Origin: Augochlora pura
Taxonomy: Eukaryota; Arthropoda; Insecta; Hymenoptera; Halictidae
Assembly: GCF_028453695.1 (NCBI RefSeq)
Contig: NC_135772.1
Location: 3,844,001 to 3,908,000 of the forward strand
Length of the DNA stretch: 64,000 nucleotides
Direction of reading: 5' to 3'
The notes under the pieces: generated by a model
What the model saw: only the letters and a program-made list of their open reading frames with translations
Databases searched by the model: none
What the model was told of the DNA's origin: nothing
Translations under genes and position numbers: made by a program
In this document: one piece after another, positions 14,601 through 25,367 of the stretch
How positions within the stretch are numbered: position 1 is the stretch's first letter
Layout of the letters: every line of letters begins with the position of its first letter

Positions 14601-17600
14601 CACCGCAGAAAGAAATCGCAGTGCGAGGGGTTGATTACAAACCACGCGTAAAAAAGGGTCGCGCCGCGGATGGCAAACGTTGCAAAGTCCTTTCCTGTTT
14701 CATCTTATTCGCTCTCTTTTCCTTAGGGCGCGCGGGATACATAGTTCGGATTGGCGCGCCCTTCAACAGTGATTCAGAGTTCACCGGGCACGGCCGGCCG
14801 GTAATTACTTCGCCATTAATGTGTAAATGCGGTTATTATGGAATAATGAATTGTTCGTTAATGAGATTCATCAGGAACAGAGAACATCATTTGTTATCCG
14901 TAACGAGCCGCCGACGGAACTACACCCGTGTATCGGATTTATTAACGCCGGATAATAATGTTTTTCCTGTTGAACGGTGGCCGTAGTTTAATCAACTTTC
15001 TGTATCATGTTCGATTCGACTTCCTGCCACGGCAGTTTTCAGCCCCCTCTGAATGCCTCTCAATTGGGGCGCGCTAATCCGACCGCCGCCTGCAGCCTCT
15101 CCCTACGCGATTCTACGTTTCTATCGAGTTCGAGATTCTGTTCAATGTTACTTCGGCATAGTTATCGGTGTGTGCGCCTCCGGAGATATAAATGTTTAAC
15201 GACGCCGAGCACCTGGCTGCTACCCCGTGGCAGCAGTAAAACGCGCAGCACGCGGGAGAGAGGTATTAATTTTTCAAAAAATTTAATTCGCCTCAATCTC
15301 TGCACGAAAAAAATCCCTCTGTAAAATCCTAAAAATCTGCGTTACCAAAACCTTAATAGACAATTTTCATTAAATGCCTTTTCGAGAGAATTCAATTTTG
15401 TAAAAGTTGTTACTACCTCCCTTGCGCGAGCATAAAACGCGTTAAAAAGAAAATACATCCAGAGATTGCATAGCTTTTTTTACAGCGGAAAATATCCAAT
15501 TAATGTTCATTTACTTTCTTCGATTAATTCGGCGCGAGCTAATAAAAACCGTGGTTTTTCTGTGGACGGGAATGAAAAACGCTGAGAGCAGAAGTAAATT
15601 TTGATGGACACACAGCGCGCGAGGGGGAAACGCGACAGAGAGTGGTCGTAGAGTGGTAAAGAGTGCACGCAGAATGCGTAAAATACAGAGAGTCTAATGG
15701 AAGCGTAACGAAGTTAGAGCGAAGGTATTTTCGGGTCTCTCAGCCGGTGCTCGGCACGCGCGTTTCACCTCGCGAGAACGAGATCCAGGCCTCCGTTGTA
15801 GTCTCGCAGAGACGCGAGAGCAAGAGTAGCTTTTTACCGTATGATAGAGTTAATGTCACGCCGTGTCGTCGGGTAATAGCACACCAGACCGCGCTTGTGT
15901 CGTTGATCAAGCACCGGTTAATTGCCTCGCTTAATTACAGGACCTCGCCGAGGAACTTATTTCTTCCGGCGCTCACGGTTCGGGAGGCTGATATCGCCTC
16001 CTATCATTTAAACGCAGCTCGCCATCGCCGCGGCCGGAACAGTCAACAAGCCTCGTTCCAATTTAATTTCGACTAATATCGTGTTTTTGCCGCGAGAAAC
16101 TTTCACGAACGGCCGTCGAACGAGGCGAACGCGACTGTTACCGTTGTTTCGCTTACGTTCTACCGCGCGGCGGCGGCAGCTTTTTGCGGCGATTCCGCGC
16201 GGAAGAAATGAGCCCTCTTTGGTCCGGAATGGAGGGAGCACGATTTATCCGATTCAGAACTTTACGAAGCACTTGCAGCGATTATTTTATAAATAGGCAG
16301 AGGATCTTTATGCGGAATAAAATTTGTTCACAGACGAAATAAATTGATTGCAATTTTTTGGAACGTTTGAGATCTGCATATCAAAGCACTTGGTTATACC
16401 TTTTTTTAATTTACACTAAATTTCCTTGATACAAATTCCACAACAAAATACAAGAAAATACTTTGGTTACCAAATAATAAATCATTTGTATCTGTCCTTT
16501 CTTATTAATTTTATATATCTGTATTTATACATTCTATATTATTGTAAAAATCGTAGGAGATCCAAATAAACCAATCTTACTATAAACAATATACCATGTT
16601 AAATAAACGGTCCACTGTCTATTTAAAAGAATACGTTTTACAAAAATGAATGGAATTATATCGCGCGTATTTACACGCGGAGAATGCTAAGCCAGCAATT
16701 GATGCAATATTTGCATAGCATGATTCATTTATGGTTAATCCAGTATCGCTGATGCGGAATGGGATAAACACCAATCGGTTTATTCCATCGAATCGTTGAT
16801 GACCGATGCAATCAGGCGCAACGTTGCCCCCTTTGTATCAATTTTATAAATCCACTGGCGTAAACCCCTGTTGTAGTTGTCGAACAATTTTTCCATAATC
16901 GTTGAGCACTGAATCGAAAATGGAGATCGAATTAGATCTAGAAAATATCTTAACCCTTTACAGTCGAAGAAATTTGAACCGTAAATATAAAATAATTTTC
17001 CATTATTTTATGCGACAATAAAAATTCTCTTGAATCTCATAGAACAGTTACACTTAAAAAAAATATTAAATATAAACTTTGATGATACAAAAATGATCCT
17101 AGATCATGAAGTAATAATTTTAGGGATGCCACAGAGTCGTCGCTCAAGTGCAAAGGGTTAAAATCGTGCTTCCTCCTCGTCCGATGAATCCCTGTCGCTG
17201 GAATGCCAAGCGACAGGGATCAGACAAGCGTTCTGTGCATCTTTGTGTCTTAATTAGTAAATCACATCGACGCCTTTGAGTGCCATGTCAACCGATTGCA
17301 CATCAACCGAATCCACGCGGCGCATCGCTGATTAGCTTCTCGCCCATAGAAATCGTGCATGGTTGACCAGGCGCTCGAAAGAGTCGACGATAGTCCCCTG
17401 ATCGTAGATCGATTTCTAATCCTGTTGAATTCTTTCGTTTCTGAAACGCGTTTCTCTTAGACGACACCTGTCGATCCGACGAGTTCACGTGCGCCAATAA
17501 GCATTGCATCCCGCAGTACTGGGTCTGCGACAACGACGACGACTGCGCGGATAACAGCGACGAGAAGGACTGCAAGCCGGTCACCTGTAATCACAGGACC

Positions 17601-20600
17601 GAGTTCGCCTGCTCCGAGCATTATTGCATAACATCGCAATGGAGGTGCGACGGCGACATCGATTGTCTGAATGGAGCCGACGAGGTCGGATGCGAGGTTC
17701 GTAAGCGACGTTCAACTCGATGTCCTTCAGCAACTCTTCCCTTCCACAGACTAGAGACTGCAAATTTATAAATCTAATTAAATATTAGCTAACTAGATCT
17801 AGCTCAATAACAAAAAAAGATTTTTACGTAACCATTTCCAATTGATTCGGTTCTAAAATGTGTTACAGGCCATCAGAAAATAAGGGATGCTTATTTAGGG
17901 GATGGAACTACCCCTCGAAGTTTATAAGATACAAAAAATATCTCAGAAATGATCAAACATAATATTCGTTTAATTTGTAGCATATCTGGGTGGGTTGACC
18001 AGTCGGCAAATTGTTAAGAATAATTCAATAGAATTGTTTGTAAATGACGTCGTTTTTATTAATGAAGTACTTAGTCAGAACTCGATTTTCATGAGATAAT
18101 TTGTACACGAATTTGTGTTCGGTCTCTAGCACGACGGACGTAGTTCATTAATCAGGGGGTAGTTCACCCTCTGGCAACGGTGGTGGTAGGTCGTAGTGCC
18201 AGTAATTTGTTATGACGCAATAATTTGTTAGCATCAAGTCTTAGGTTAATTAAAGATTTCATTCGAGCCTTTTAAGTATACATTTAAACGACCAGGGGGG
18301 TAGTTTGTCCCGTTATAAAGGTGGCTGGTAATAAAAAAAAATAATTCCACCAACCAGATAAACTACAAATTAAGTGAACGTTGGAAAATTCAAGTTTTAA
18401 AGCTATACTGAATTGGAAATATAAAATGTCCAAAACTGTCGCCATGAAATTGAAACGAAAAAATTACAAGCTGCAGTCGCGGCTCTTTCTATTTAAACGC
18501 GTGTAGCTTTGAAACAACTTTAATTCCAAGTTGAATCGTTGCTGAAAATATATTTTTAACATGTTCCAGGAGAGCCTGAAGCGCGACCACGCTAATTGCA
18601 AGGCGAAGGAGTTCAATTGCGGCGATGATATCACGTGCATAAAATTGGATTGGCTGTGCGACGGGAAGATGGATTGTCCGAACAATGTAGACGAATCGCC
18701 GGAGAGATGCCACAATATCACCTGCAGACGTGATCAGTTCCAATGCGAAGATCGCCACACGTGCATTTCGGGTATGCAGACAATCTATTGCTTGAACGGT
18801 TCCATCAATCCTCTCCTGGACCACTCCTGGGCTCAACAGTCTACTGCTTGATGCGTTCGATCGACTCCTGCTCGGATTAATCTTGTCCCCGAGCGTCAAA
18901 ATAGTTCCTTATGTTTTCTCTGAAAACTGATTTCCATATAGAATCAATGGAAACAAAGAGGCATCTTTAAAAATATCTGGAAAAATTAACAAGTAGCACA
19001 AAAGCCATGTATAATTATTAAAAGGAATGGAAATTAATTCAAGAAATCAACTAGGTCTAAAAAGAATTACAAATAAGGATCAAGTATTAAATCTAAGAAT
19101 TCAACTAGGATTAAAAAGAATTACAAACTAGTGTACAAATATATATAAATGTATATACACAAGAAAAGGGGGAACAGGGGGAAAGATTGAAAGCTTTGTA
19201 TTAATAAAGCAACCGGGCTGTTTTCAATTGAAATGATTCTATGTATAAATGCTGAGCCAGACCTTTTCCCTTCGAATCTACGGTGACAGCGTAATTTCTG
19301 TAATCTCTGAATTATTGAAATATTGTAGGTCATCTGTACTGCAACGGCAACGCGGAGTGCCCAGACGGAAGTGACGAGAAGAATTGCACGACCAGAGCGG
19401 TCGCCTGCGATCCTATGACCCAGTTCGAATGCAGCGAGGGTTCCTGTATACCTATCAACAAGGTGTGCGATAAAAATCGTGACTGCATCGGCTGGGAAGA
19501 CGAGAGCCACGAGCTTTGCGGCGTAAACGAATGTCTGATCAACAACGGTGGATGCTCTCAAATTTGCATCGACATGCCTATTGGTTTTCGATGTAGCTGC
19601 AATCCTGGCTACAGATTGATTGATAATCAAACGTGCGACGGTAAGACATAACCGTGATACGTGGTATAAAATTGTGTCACGAGTCATGGAATCAAGTTCT
19701 GTAAACACTCCATCATTCTTAGAATACCTGGGATATCAATAAAAGATATAATAAAGTGTCTTGTACAGTAGTATCTAATTCTGAGAAGGAAATGGGCTAA
19801 GCTTCGTTTAGGCACAGCAGCGTCATCTATTGGCGCTTCAGAAAATTGTTAGGTTATCCAGAAAGTTTTAGAAAACATGACCTAATATTATTGAGATAAA
19901 AAATCAATTGCAACCTTAAAGAACATACATTTTGATTTCCTCAGACATAAACGAATGCCTAGAGCCAGGCAGCTGTTCCCAATTCTGCATGAACCAGAAG
20001 GGCGGCTTCAAATGCATTTGCGCCATGGGTTACCTCAGGGACCCACGGAATCACACTCGTTGCAAGGCGGCGGAAGGCCACGCGAGCCTCCTCTTTACCA
20101 GGCGACACGACATCAGGAAAGTGGCATTGGATCGCCAAGAGATGACTGAAATAGTAAACAACACGAAGATGGCGGCAGCTTTAGATTTCGTATTCCGCAC
20201 GGGTATGATCTTCTGGAGCGACATGAGCGAGAAGAAGATCTATAAGTAAGCACCGATTCCTCTCCCATCGATTTCCACTTTCTAGAAATGATCCTTACGA
20301 TTTCCCATGATCTCCTAGGGCTCCGATCGACGAAGGAAACGAGCGCACGGTCGTCATCGACGATGGTTTAACGACATCCGACGGACTGGCCGTCGACTGG
20401 ATTTACAGTCACATTTATTGGACCGACTCCAAGAAGAACACAATAGAACTGGCTAATTTCGAAGGTAACATGAGGAAGACACTTATACAGGATCGCATAC
20501 AAGAACCGAGAGCGATTGCTCTGAACCCGTTAGAAGGGTGGATGTTCTGGACCGACTGGAGCGACGAGGCTCGCATCGAGAAAGCTGGCATGGATGGTTC

Positions 20601-22462
20601 CCATCGAACGGTAACATTTCGACGATTAGAATTTTCTAAATTAGAAGCACAGGGTCGTTAACGAGAGAAATTCCTTGCGCAGGTAATTGTAGACAACGAC
20701 GTGACATGGCCGAACGGGCTGACTCTGGATCTGGTAGGCAAGAAGGTCTACTGGGTGGATGCTAAATTGTACATAATTGGTTCGTGTAATTACGACGGTT
20801 CTGGCAAGCGAACGGTCCTCTTTTCTCCGGTGTTCCTGAGGCATCCGTTCAGCATCACCACCTTCGAGGATTACGTCTATTGGACCGACTGGGACAAGGA
20901 CACGATATACAAGGCAAACAAATTCACCGGCAAAGAGGTCGAAGCCGTGACGTCTGTTCGCACCCTGCAACACCCTATGGTGGTACACGTGTACCATCCG
21001 TACAGACAACCGGACGGGATGAACCAGTGCCAGGCTGTGAATGGGCACTGCAGTCACCTTTGTCTCCCTGCGCCGCGAATCAATTCGAAGTCACCTCTGC
21101 TCAGTTGCGCCTGTCCGGACGGTTTGAAATTGTTGCCCGACGGTTTGATGTGCGTGGAAAAAGGTGAGCACACAGCGCGCCGGAATCTTGTCATTCCTAA
21201 TCTTAACCGAGATGCGTACATATTGGTTTTAATATGCACTGAATGAATAACGTGAGATGATGGTACGTCTTGCATGTCGTTAGAATAATTTTAACGCTTA
21301 TGGTATAGACGCGCGAGACTCTTCGAGAACGGCATGCGTGTACGATTCGTTCTTTTGAATACAGCGGCGATCAAGTAATTTATTATTTAGCGTTATTATT
21401 TCTGCGTACATTTGATCACTTTGTTAATTATATTATTTTGCATCGGTGTTGCATGAATATGGGATATTCCAGTAACCACAACTGTAGCGCCCACCACCCA
21501 AGAAATTAGTAAGCCGTTCAAGAGACTCGAAATGTTCAACTTTACCAGCACCACCGTTCGTAAGTATATGTGCACGCAACTTTTGCCGCAGAGAAATTTT
21601 ATACGCGTTGTTTTACAATCTTAGATGCTCGGCTTTAGCTTATTCTCTTGAGTGTATAGTTATAGTCGCATTAGTAAGCTGATCGTGTGAATGGACTGCG
21701 GATTCTTATGCAAATTCTCAATTTTATATTTAGTCCTCGGAGATTCCGTATGATCAAACTAAAAGTGCTTGGAAAATTCATAGACACCATGAGCGCATAA
21801 TGGTCTGCAGTTTAATCAAACATGAGATTTCTATAGTGTGTAGTTCAAGCTTAACAGCCAGCTCCTTGTATCACAGTATTACAAACTGACAAAGGGTTTT
21901 TAATATTACTGCATAAGTGAGAAACATTTTCTACATAAAACATGTATAAATATAATAATGATGGATGCTTGTTTGATTGAATAATTTATTTTTTTTTATT
22001 AAGATAGTGATTTAGATTTTTTATAAAATTATATGTGTTTTTAGATCCGCCACCGCCGGTCGACACAGAAGGAAAGGGTAGTCTTGCAACCGAATCAACG
22101 GACGCTGGTTTGGTAGCTGGTATAGCGATAGGCGTTGCATCGTTCGTACTGTTGCTGCTCGCGTTGGTCGCAGTATTATGTTACAGGCATTATCTCCATC
22201 GTAACGTCACGAGTATGAATTTCGACAATCCCGTGTATAGGAAAACTACCGAGGATCAATTCAGTCTTGAGAAAAATAGGTTTCCACTCCCCACTGCTCC
22301 CGTTGGAGAAGAGGTAATTAACCAGTGCGACATATACCACACTACTAGAATGATTTATTAAAGGATTCTTAGGATAATTTATTCGATCAACTAACCTAAT
22401 GATTTTTTTGCCAACAGGCTCAGGAACCTTTAACGAGTCCCGGAACTAACGATTACGTTTAA
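1051..22462 (+). CDS. LpR: Lipophorin receptor (LDLR/VLDLR family), 5' end outside window
   Basis: Endocytic receptor for the insect lipoprotein lipophorin, a type I plasma-membrane protein. Exons read: 1051-1164, 3550-3672, 17461-17696, 18570-18771, 19329-19640, 19945-20245, 20319-20610, 20683-21163, 21473-21559, 22045-22313, 22418-22462, about 820 residues. In order: seven LDLa repeats with six cysteines and acidic SDE-type calcium motifs (one each in the first two exons, two in the third, three across the fourth and fifth); two EGF modules (NECLINNGGC, DINECLEPGSC); a propeller with FWSD, YWTD, FWTD, YWVD and YWTD blades; a third EGF; a Thr-rich stub; a hydrophobic span near 22120-22190; and a tail with FDNPVYRKTTEDQFSLEKN, the clathrin-uptake NPxY signal typical of insect LpR. 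It ends GTNDYV. Signal peptide and start lie left of the window. All joins keep phase except that the third-to-fourth exon join needs the weak donor at 17697. VLDLR-like alternatives are the same family. Confidence 0.95.
1341..1367. repeat. (CT)n microsatellite
   Basis: Nearly pure CT dinucleotide run inside an LpR intron. It is one of many CT/GA runs in this window. Confidence 0.9.
2602..2634. repeat. TTATTATA-type AT microsatellite
   Basis: About four tandem copies of an 8-bp AT-only unit in an LpR intron. Confidence 0.85.
3007..3106. other. Assembly gap, 100 N
   Basis: Exactly 100 N, most likely a fixed-size placeholder and not a measured distance. It lies in the intron between the first two visible LpR exons, so an exon may be missing here. 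Confidence 0.95.
3230..3480. repeat. Degenerate ~11-bp GGCCA minisatellite
   Basis: A series of units such as GGCCACCAAAAG, GGCCATTAAAT and GGCCACCGAT recurs every 11-12 bases. The cleanest part is two identical 28-base copies starting at 3414 and 3447 (33-bp period, three units). It lies directly upstream of the LDLa exon at 3550. Confidence 0.75.
3550..3672 (+). other. LpR: LpR exon: LDL-receptor class A repeat
   Basis: A 123-nt phase 1-1 exon after TTATAG and before GTAAGC. It encodes one LDLa repeat running from NCTAEQFTC through VTLSWMCDDHPDC to SDGSDEAEC. Confidence 0.92.
3780..4120. repeat. Degenerate decamer satellite (TTCGCCTTAT / TTTTACCTTA)
   Basis: About 340 bases of a roughly 10-bp unit alternating TTTTACCTTA, TTCGCCTTAT, TTTGCCTTGT and relatives. 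The array is most regular at 3796-3880 and decays to the right. Reading frames through it give artefactual Leu/Phe/Tyr-rich peptides. Confidence 0.85.
7990..8700. repeat. Diverged tandem duplication, period about 0.4 kb
   Basis: Blocks recur about 400-425 bases apart in the same order: a GAGCACAAACGGATGGAAAAC-like block (about 8010) with a GAACGCAAACGGAAAACCCT-like block (about 8430); ATTTCGAAAAA at about 8058 and 8475; ATAAATTGAAAAGCGT at about 8090 and 8512; ACGAAAAATCCTT at 8167 and 8569. Both copies are purine-rich on +. Length differences suggest an old duplication. Confidence 0.6.
9307..9336 (+). repeat. Poly-G tract
   Basis: Thirty bases of G with a single interrupting A. It could form a G-quadruplex on the + strand, and its length is likely to be unreliable in the assembly. 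Confidence 0.9.
10440..10820. repeat. ATTAAAGTT / AAATTAAATTC tandem repeat field
   Basis: About 380 bases built of short alternating units (GGATTAAAGTT, AAAATTAAATTCA, ATATAAAATTCAGT) with a loose 12- and 24-base periodicity. It contains no G/C-rich segment. The open frames through it on both strands come from the repeat composition. Confidence 0.8.
11653..11692. repeat. (GA)20 microsatellite
   Basis: A pure 40-base GA run in the large LpR intron. Confidence 0.95.
12699..12720. repeat. Poly-C tract
   Basis: Twenty-two consecutive C. Homopolymer length should be treated as approximate. Confidence 0.9.
14380..14582. mobile_element. piggyBac-like MITE (TTAA-flanked, 203 bp)
   Basis: TTAA lies at both ends (14380-14383, 14579-14582). 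Inside, the left end begins CCCCCTTGACTTTGAGATAG and the right end reads CATAGTCAAAGGG, so the ends are inverted repeats (CCCTTTGACTATG on the other strand). The AT-rich middle has no coding capacity. Length and ends match the other elements listed here. TTAA duplication with CCC-starting termini is the signature of piggyBac-superfamily insertions. Confidence 0.65.
16950..17161. mobile_element. piggyBac-like MITE (TTAA-flanked, 212 bp)
   Basis: TTAA at 16950-16953 and 17158-17161. Left terminus CCCTTTACAGTCGAAG; right terminus, read inward on the other strand, CCCTTTGCACTTGAGCGACG. The interior is AT-rich and non-coding. Its right arm closely matches the left arm of the 41766 element (CCCTTTGCACTYGAGCG), showing the two are related copies. 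Confidence 0.75.
17461..17696 (+). other. LpR: LpR exon: two LDL-receptor class A repeats
   Basis: Starts after TCTCTTAG and encodes two complete LDLa repeats (DTCRSDEFTC to SDEKDC; VTCNHRTEFAC to DEVGC). The right border is uncertain. The best-looking donor is GTAAGC at 17701, giving phase 1, but the next exon can only be entered in phase 0. That requires the weaker GAG|GTTCGT donor at 17697 or an unseen exon in between. Confidence 0.85.
18570..19640 (+). other. LpR: LpR exons: LDLa repeats 5-7 and first EGF
   Basis: Exon 18570-18771 carries a full LDLa (CKAKEFNC to SPERC) and the first half of the next. Exon 19329-19640 (joined phase 1) completes it (GHLYCNGNAEC to DEKNC), adds a last LDLa (CDPMTQFEC to SHELC) and a first EGF module (VNECLINNGGCSQIC to NQTCDG). 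The 557-base intron between them shows no other coding sequence. Confidence 0.92.
19945..21163 (+). other. LpR: LpR exons: second EGF, YWTD propeller, third EGF
   Basis: Exons 19945-20245, 20319-20610 and 20683-21163 encode the calcium-binding-type EGF (DINECLEPGSC), the six-bladed propeller (IFWSDMSEKKIY, YWTDSKKNTIE, MFWTDWSDEARIE, VYWVDAKL, VYWTDWDKDTIY) and a closing EGF (NQCQAVNGHC to GLMC). By LDLR precedent this module drives ligand release at endosomal pH. The third EGF has a longer loop (APRINSKSPLL) than the first two. Confidence 0.95.
21473..21559 (+). other. LpR: LpR exon: short Thr-rich (O-glycan) segment
   Basis: An 87-nt phase 1-1 exon with the residues VTTTVAPTTQEISKP followed by FNFTSTTV. 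It occupies the place of the O-linked sugar region and has one N-glycosylation sequon (NFT). Being symmetric it could be skipped, and longer variants of this region could come from exons not seen here. Confidence 0.85.
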
Positions 22463-25300
22463 GACTCACTCTGTCAATGAAACGGGCTTAGCAGGCTGTT
22501 GAAACAATGTCGACCAAGTAACAGAAAGAGAGGAAGAACGAAAATAAACGTGTAAAAGACGATGAAGCACACTAATAATACGCGAGCGAGCCTGTCCAAA
22601 TAGTATGCCTGCATTTGCCCGCCTGCCTGCCAACTCAGCTGTGATTATGTTTACTTCTTTGTTTTTTTGTACTGTGCCTATTTGTTTAAAAATTTAAGCA
22701 TCACGTCATATTCAACTATATTAATATGCGCGCTATAGGGCGCGTGCAACATTTAGATTTGCTCCGAGGCATAAAGGGAGAAATGTCTAGGTGAACTGTA
22801 ATTGTTGCCAAATAAGCGTGTCGTAAATGCGCTCGTTTCCAAGTAGTTCGATAAGGTACCAGAAATTCCTACTTTGTAACGTTCTCTTCTCAGTTTTACA
22901 TGCGTAACGTGTAATATATAGTACTATTTCACATGCACACACTAATGTGGGGTCGCACGTCGCATCTACGTTTAAATTTATATAAATAAATAAATATATA
23001 TATATATATATATACATATAAAAAAAAATGCATAGAATATTTTTATCTACATTGTAAGATCTTTAACTTGTTATTGTTTCACTATTTATTCTGTAAGAGT
23101 ATACGTTCTTAAGTATAACTTTTTAGTTACGTACATAGATATATTGTTGCATTATTGAAATCACATGTATATAACACACAAATTCAGAGTATATCATAGA
23201 AATAATTTTAAAAGAAATCATTAATAACGCTATTGCATTAGTAACACTTATTGAGAAAGCATTCGCCGTATAGTTCTTTGCGAGTTTGTTGAATTATTTA
23301 TAATACGTTTTAACGTGTACATCGTGAAGTACTTTGTCGTGCCAAAAAGATGAAAGAAAACGTCCCGAGAAAATCTCAAATCTAACGTTATCGATAGCGA
23401 TCGGACATGTTTTTTTTTCGTGAAACCAGTGTAAACTTTTTTCCGGTATCGGTATAATAGGTCTAAGGATAGCAATACATTGTATTTGAACATCCAGTAA
23501 ATAGTTCAAAAAGAATGGCGTATTAGCATGCAAAATGTTGTATCTCGTTTTTGTACATGATGAAAAGTAGATTTCTCCTTTTATGTCACTTAGGCGAGAC
23601 ACGAAACAAACGGTGCTTCTTTAAGCACGTGGGTGGCTCATATCACAGCGACACAACACTATTTCTCACGGACGTTCTGTTAACGTTTATCATTCTAACG
23701 GGATAGTTTCGAAACAAATTAGACTTGATAAGATCAGCTCAATGACACTAAGTGGACTGTGTGTTAAAGTAAAACTGTTGTTTAGGTATTTCAGCCCACT
23801 AAAATGAAAATCAGTGTATATGTATAGAATTATCGCCTCCGGCTTAAGAGTTTTACTTATTACATACTTTATGATTACTGTATTAAATAATTAAATGTGA
23901 GACAGACGTTCTTCTAGATAAGATTACTAAAAAAAGTATATATATTAATATTAGGGCAAAACCGGGAACTGTGTACCTTAAATAGTAGCAACGTTATTTT
24001 CTCCGATCGTCGTATTCTCGCGAAGCATTTGTTCTGATAATAGGGTTTCAAATTCAATCAAGGACTAAAGTCTCGAATAAAATTTTAAAAAGATAATACA
24101 TTCGATCGAATCAACCGAGAAAGGGTGAAAATTAATGTTTGCTACGTTTTAATAGAGTACGTAGTTCCTGTATGCGAGTGCAAGAAAGCAAAGTCCAAAA
24201 TTAAAATAATAGAGGCTCGGTGGTGATTTTAATCAAAAGATAGCAAGAGTGTGGTGAGTATCAGTTGCAATAAATTTTGTGAGTCACAAGGCATAATTTA
24301 GCCGATCTATCCGCCAAAATCGTGTCAAACATTATTTCTATGCAATATATATTATCACTACACACGCATAATATAAATATATATTATATATATAATTTAT
24401 TATAATGATTATTGTATAAATAAATATACAAAATAAATCACACTACCCTCATCATTATCATACCTATTAAGAAGTGTAAAATGTATAATTTGTAAAAAAT
24501 GTACTTTGAAAATATAGAATAGTAATTAATTTCTTTCCTGCGTTATGCATCGTAAGCGGCGCGCAATTTTACACACTGAAAAATAATTAGGAAGTTTTGC
24601 TAAATTCTAGAGATTCTATGTTTCATGTATATTTTATTCTATTATATAATTTATCTATATCTCAGTTGTATAATTCTTTTCTTTTTTGAATAGATCGTTC
24701 ATAGATTACGAAACACTATCACCGCATAGCGATGAAACTCCGAACTAAATCGCCCGTATGTAAACAATACAGAGTTATAAAGTAACATTAATTGTGGCAG
24801 AACTAAGGCATAAAACAATTAATTAGAGCATGGTATTGTTCATTAAAACCTGCTGCGTCGTTGATGTCATATAAAAGACGTACTTTAAGATCTACTTACC
24901 TATCGTTCATTTTGTTAATTAACTATCTCTTACGAGGTCGTTCTCAGTTTTTTCACACGAAATCGATGCAGGAGATTCTTCTGAACAATTCTGTGCACTT
25001 GATTAATTTTTTGTTGCTCGAATTGTAACATAATTAATGTTTTACAATAACCTTCCACTGTGCACATTCGAGAAAGCGGTACAAATTCCAATGGACGGAT
25101 CGAGATATCGAAAATCTACGATCAGCAGAATGATATCTCGCACGTGACGTTCAAACTCTTAAGTACAACGGCTTTCCTGTGTTTCGATACGTTTTTAAAA
25201 ATAATATGAATAATGCAACCAATTATCATCCCTCTTGTATAAAAATCGTAAGTATTGTACGAACGATAATTATTTGACAAGAATAGCGTAAATCAAATAC
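22463..25300 (+). other. LpR 3' UTR and intergenic sequence
   Basis: AT-rich sequence without supported coding. Poly(A) signal candidates are AATAAA near 22543 and the ATAAATAAATATAC / AAATAAATC cluster near 24416-24435. A (TA)n run lies at 22997-23013. Which signal is used cannot be told from sequence. A long 3' UTR of about 2 kb is possible. Confidence 0.5.
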
Positions 25301-25367
25301 GAATTATATAAATTTTCATGAAAATTAATACTGTTAGCCTGCCACTGGTTCAAGACAAAACAATGCA

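Larger units (their letters stand above)
3673..17460 (+). other. LpR intron, 13.8 kb
   Basis: By far the largest LpR intron in view. It holds a CTTATTTTAC-type satellite (3780-4120), a diverged 0.4-kb duplication (about 7990-8700), a poly-G tract (9307-9336), an ATTAAAGTT repeat field (10440-10820), a (GA)20 run, a poly-C tract and two TTAA-flanked MITE-like elements (14380-14582, 16950-17161). No conserved exon or transposase was found. An intron of this size early in the gene is a plausible place for enhancers or an alternative promoter, but nothing specific shows it. Confidence 0.7.
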
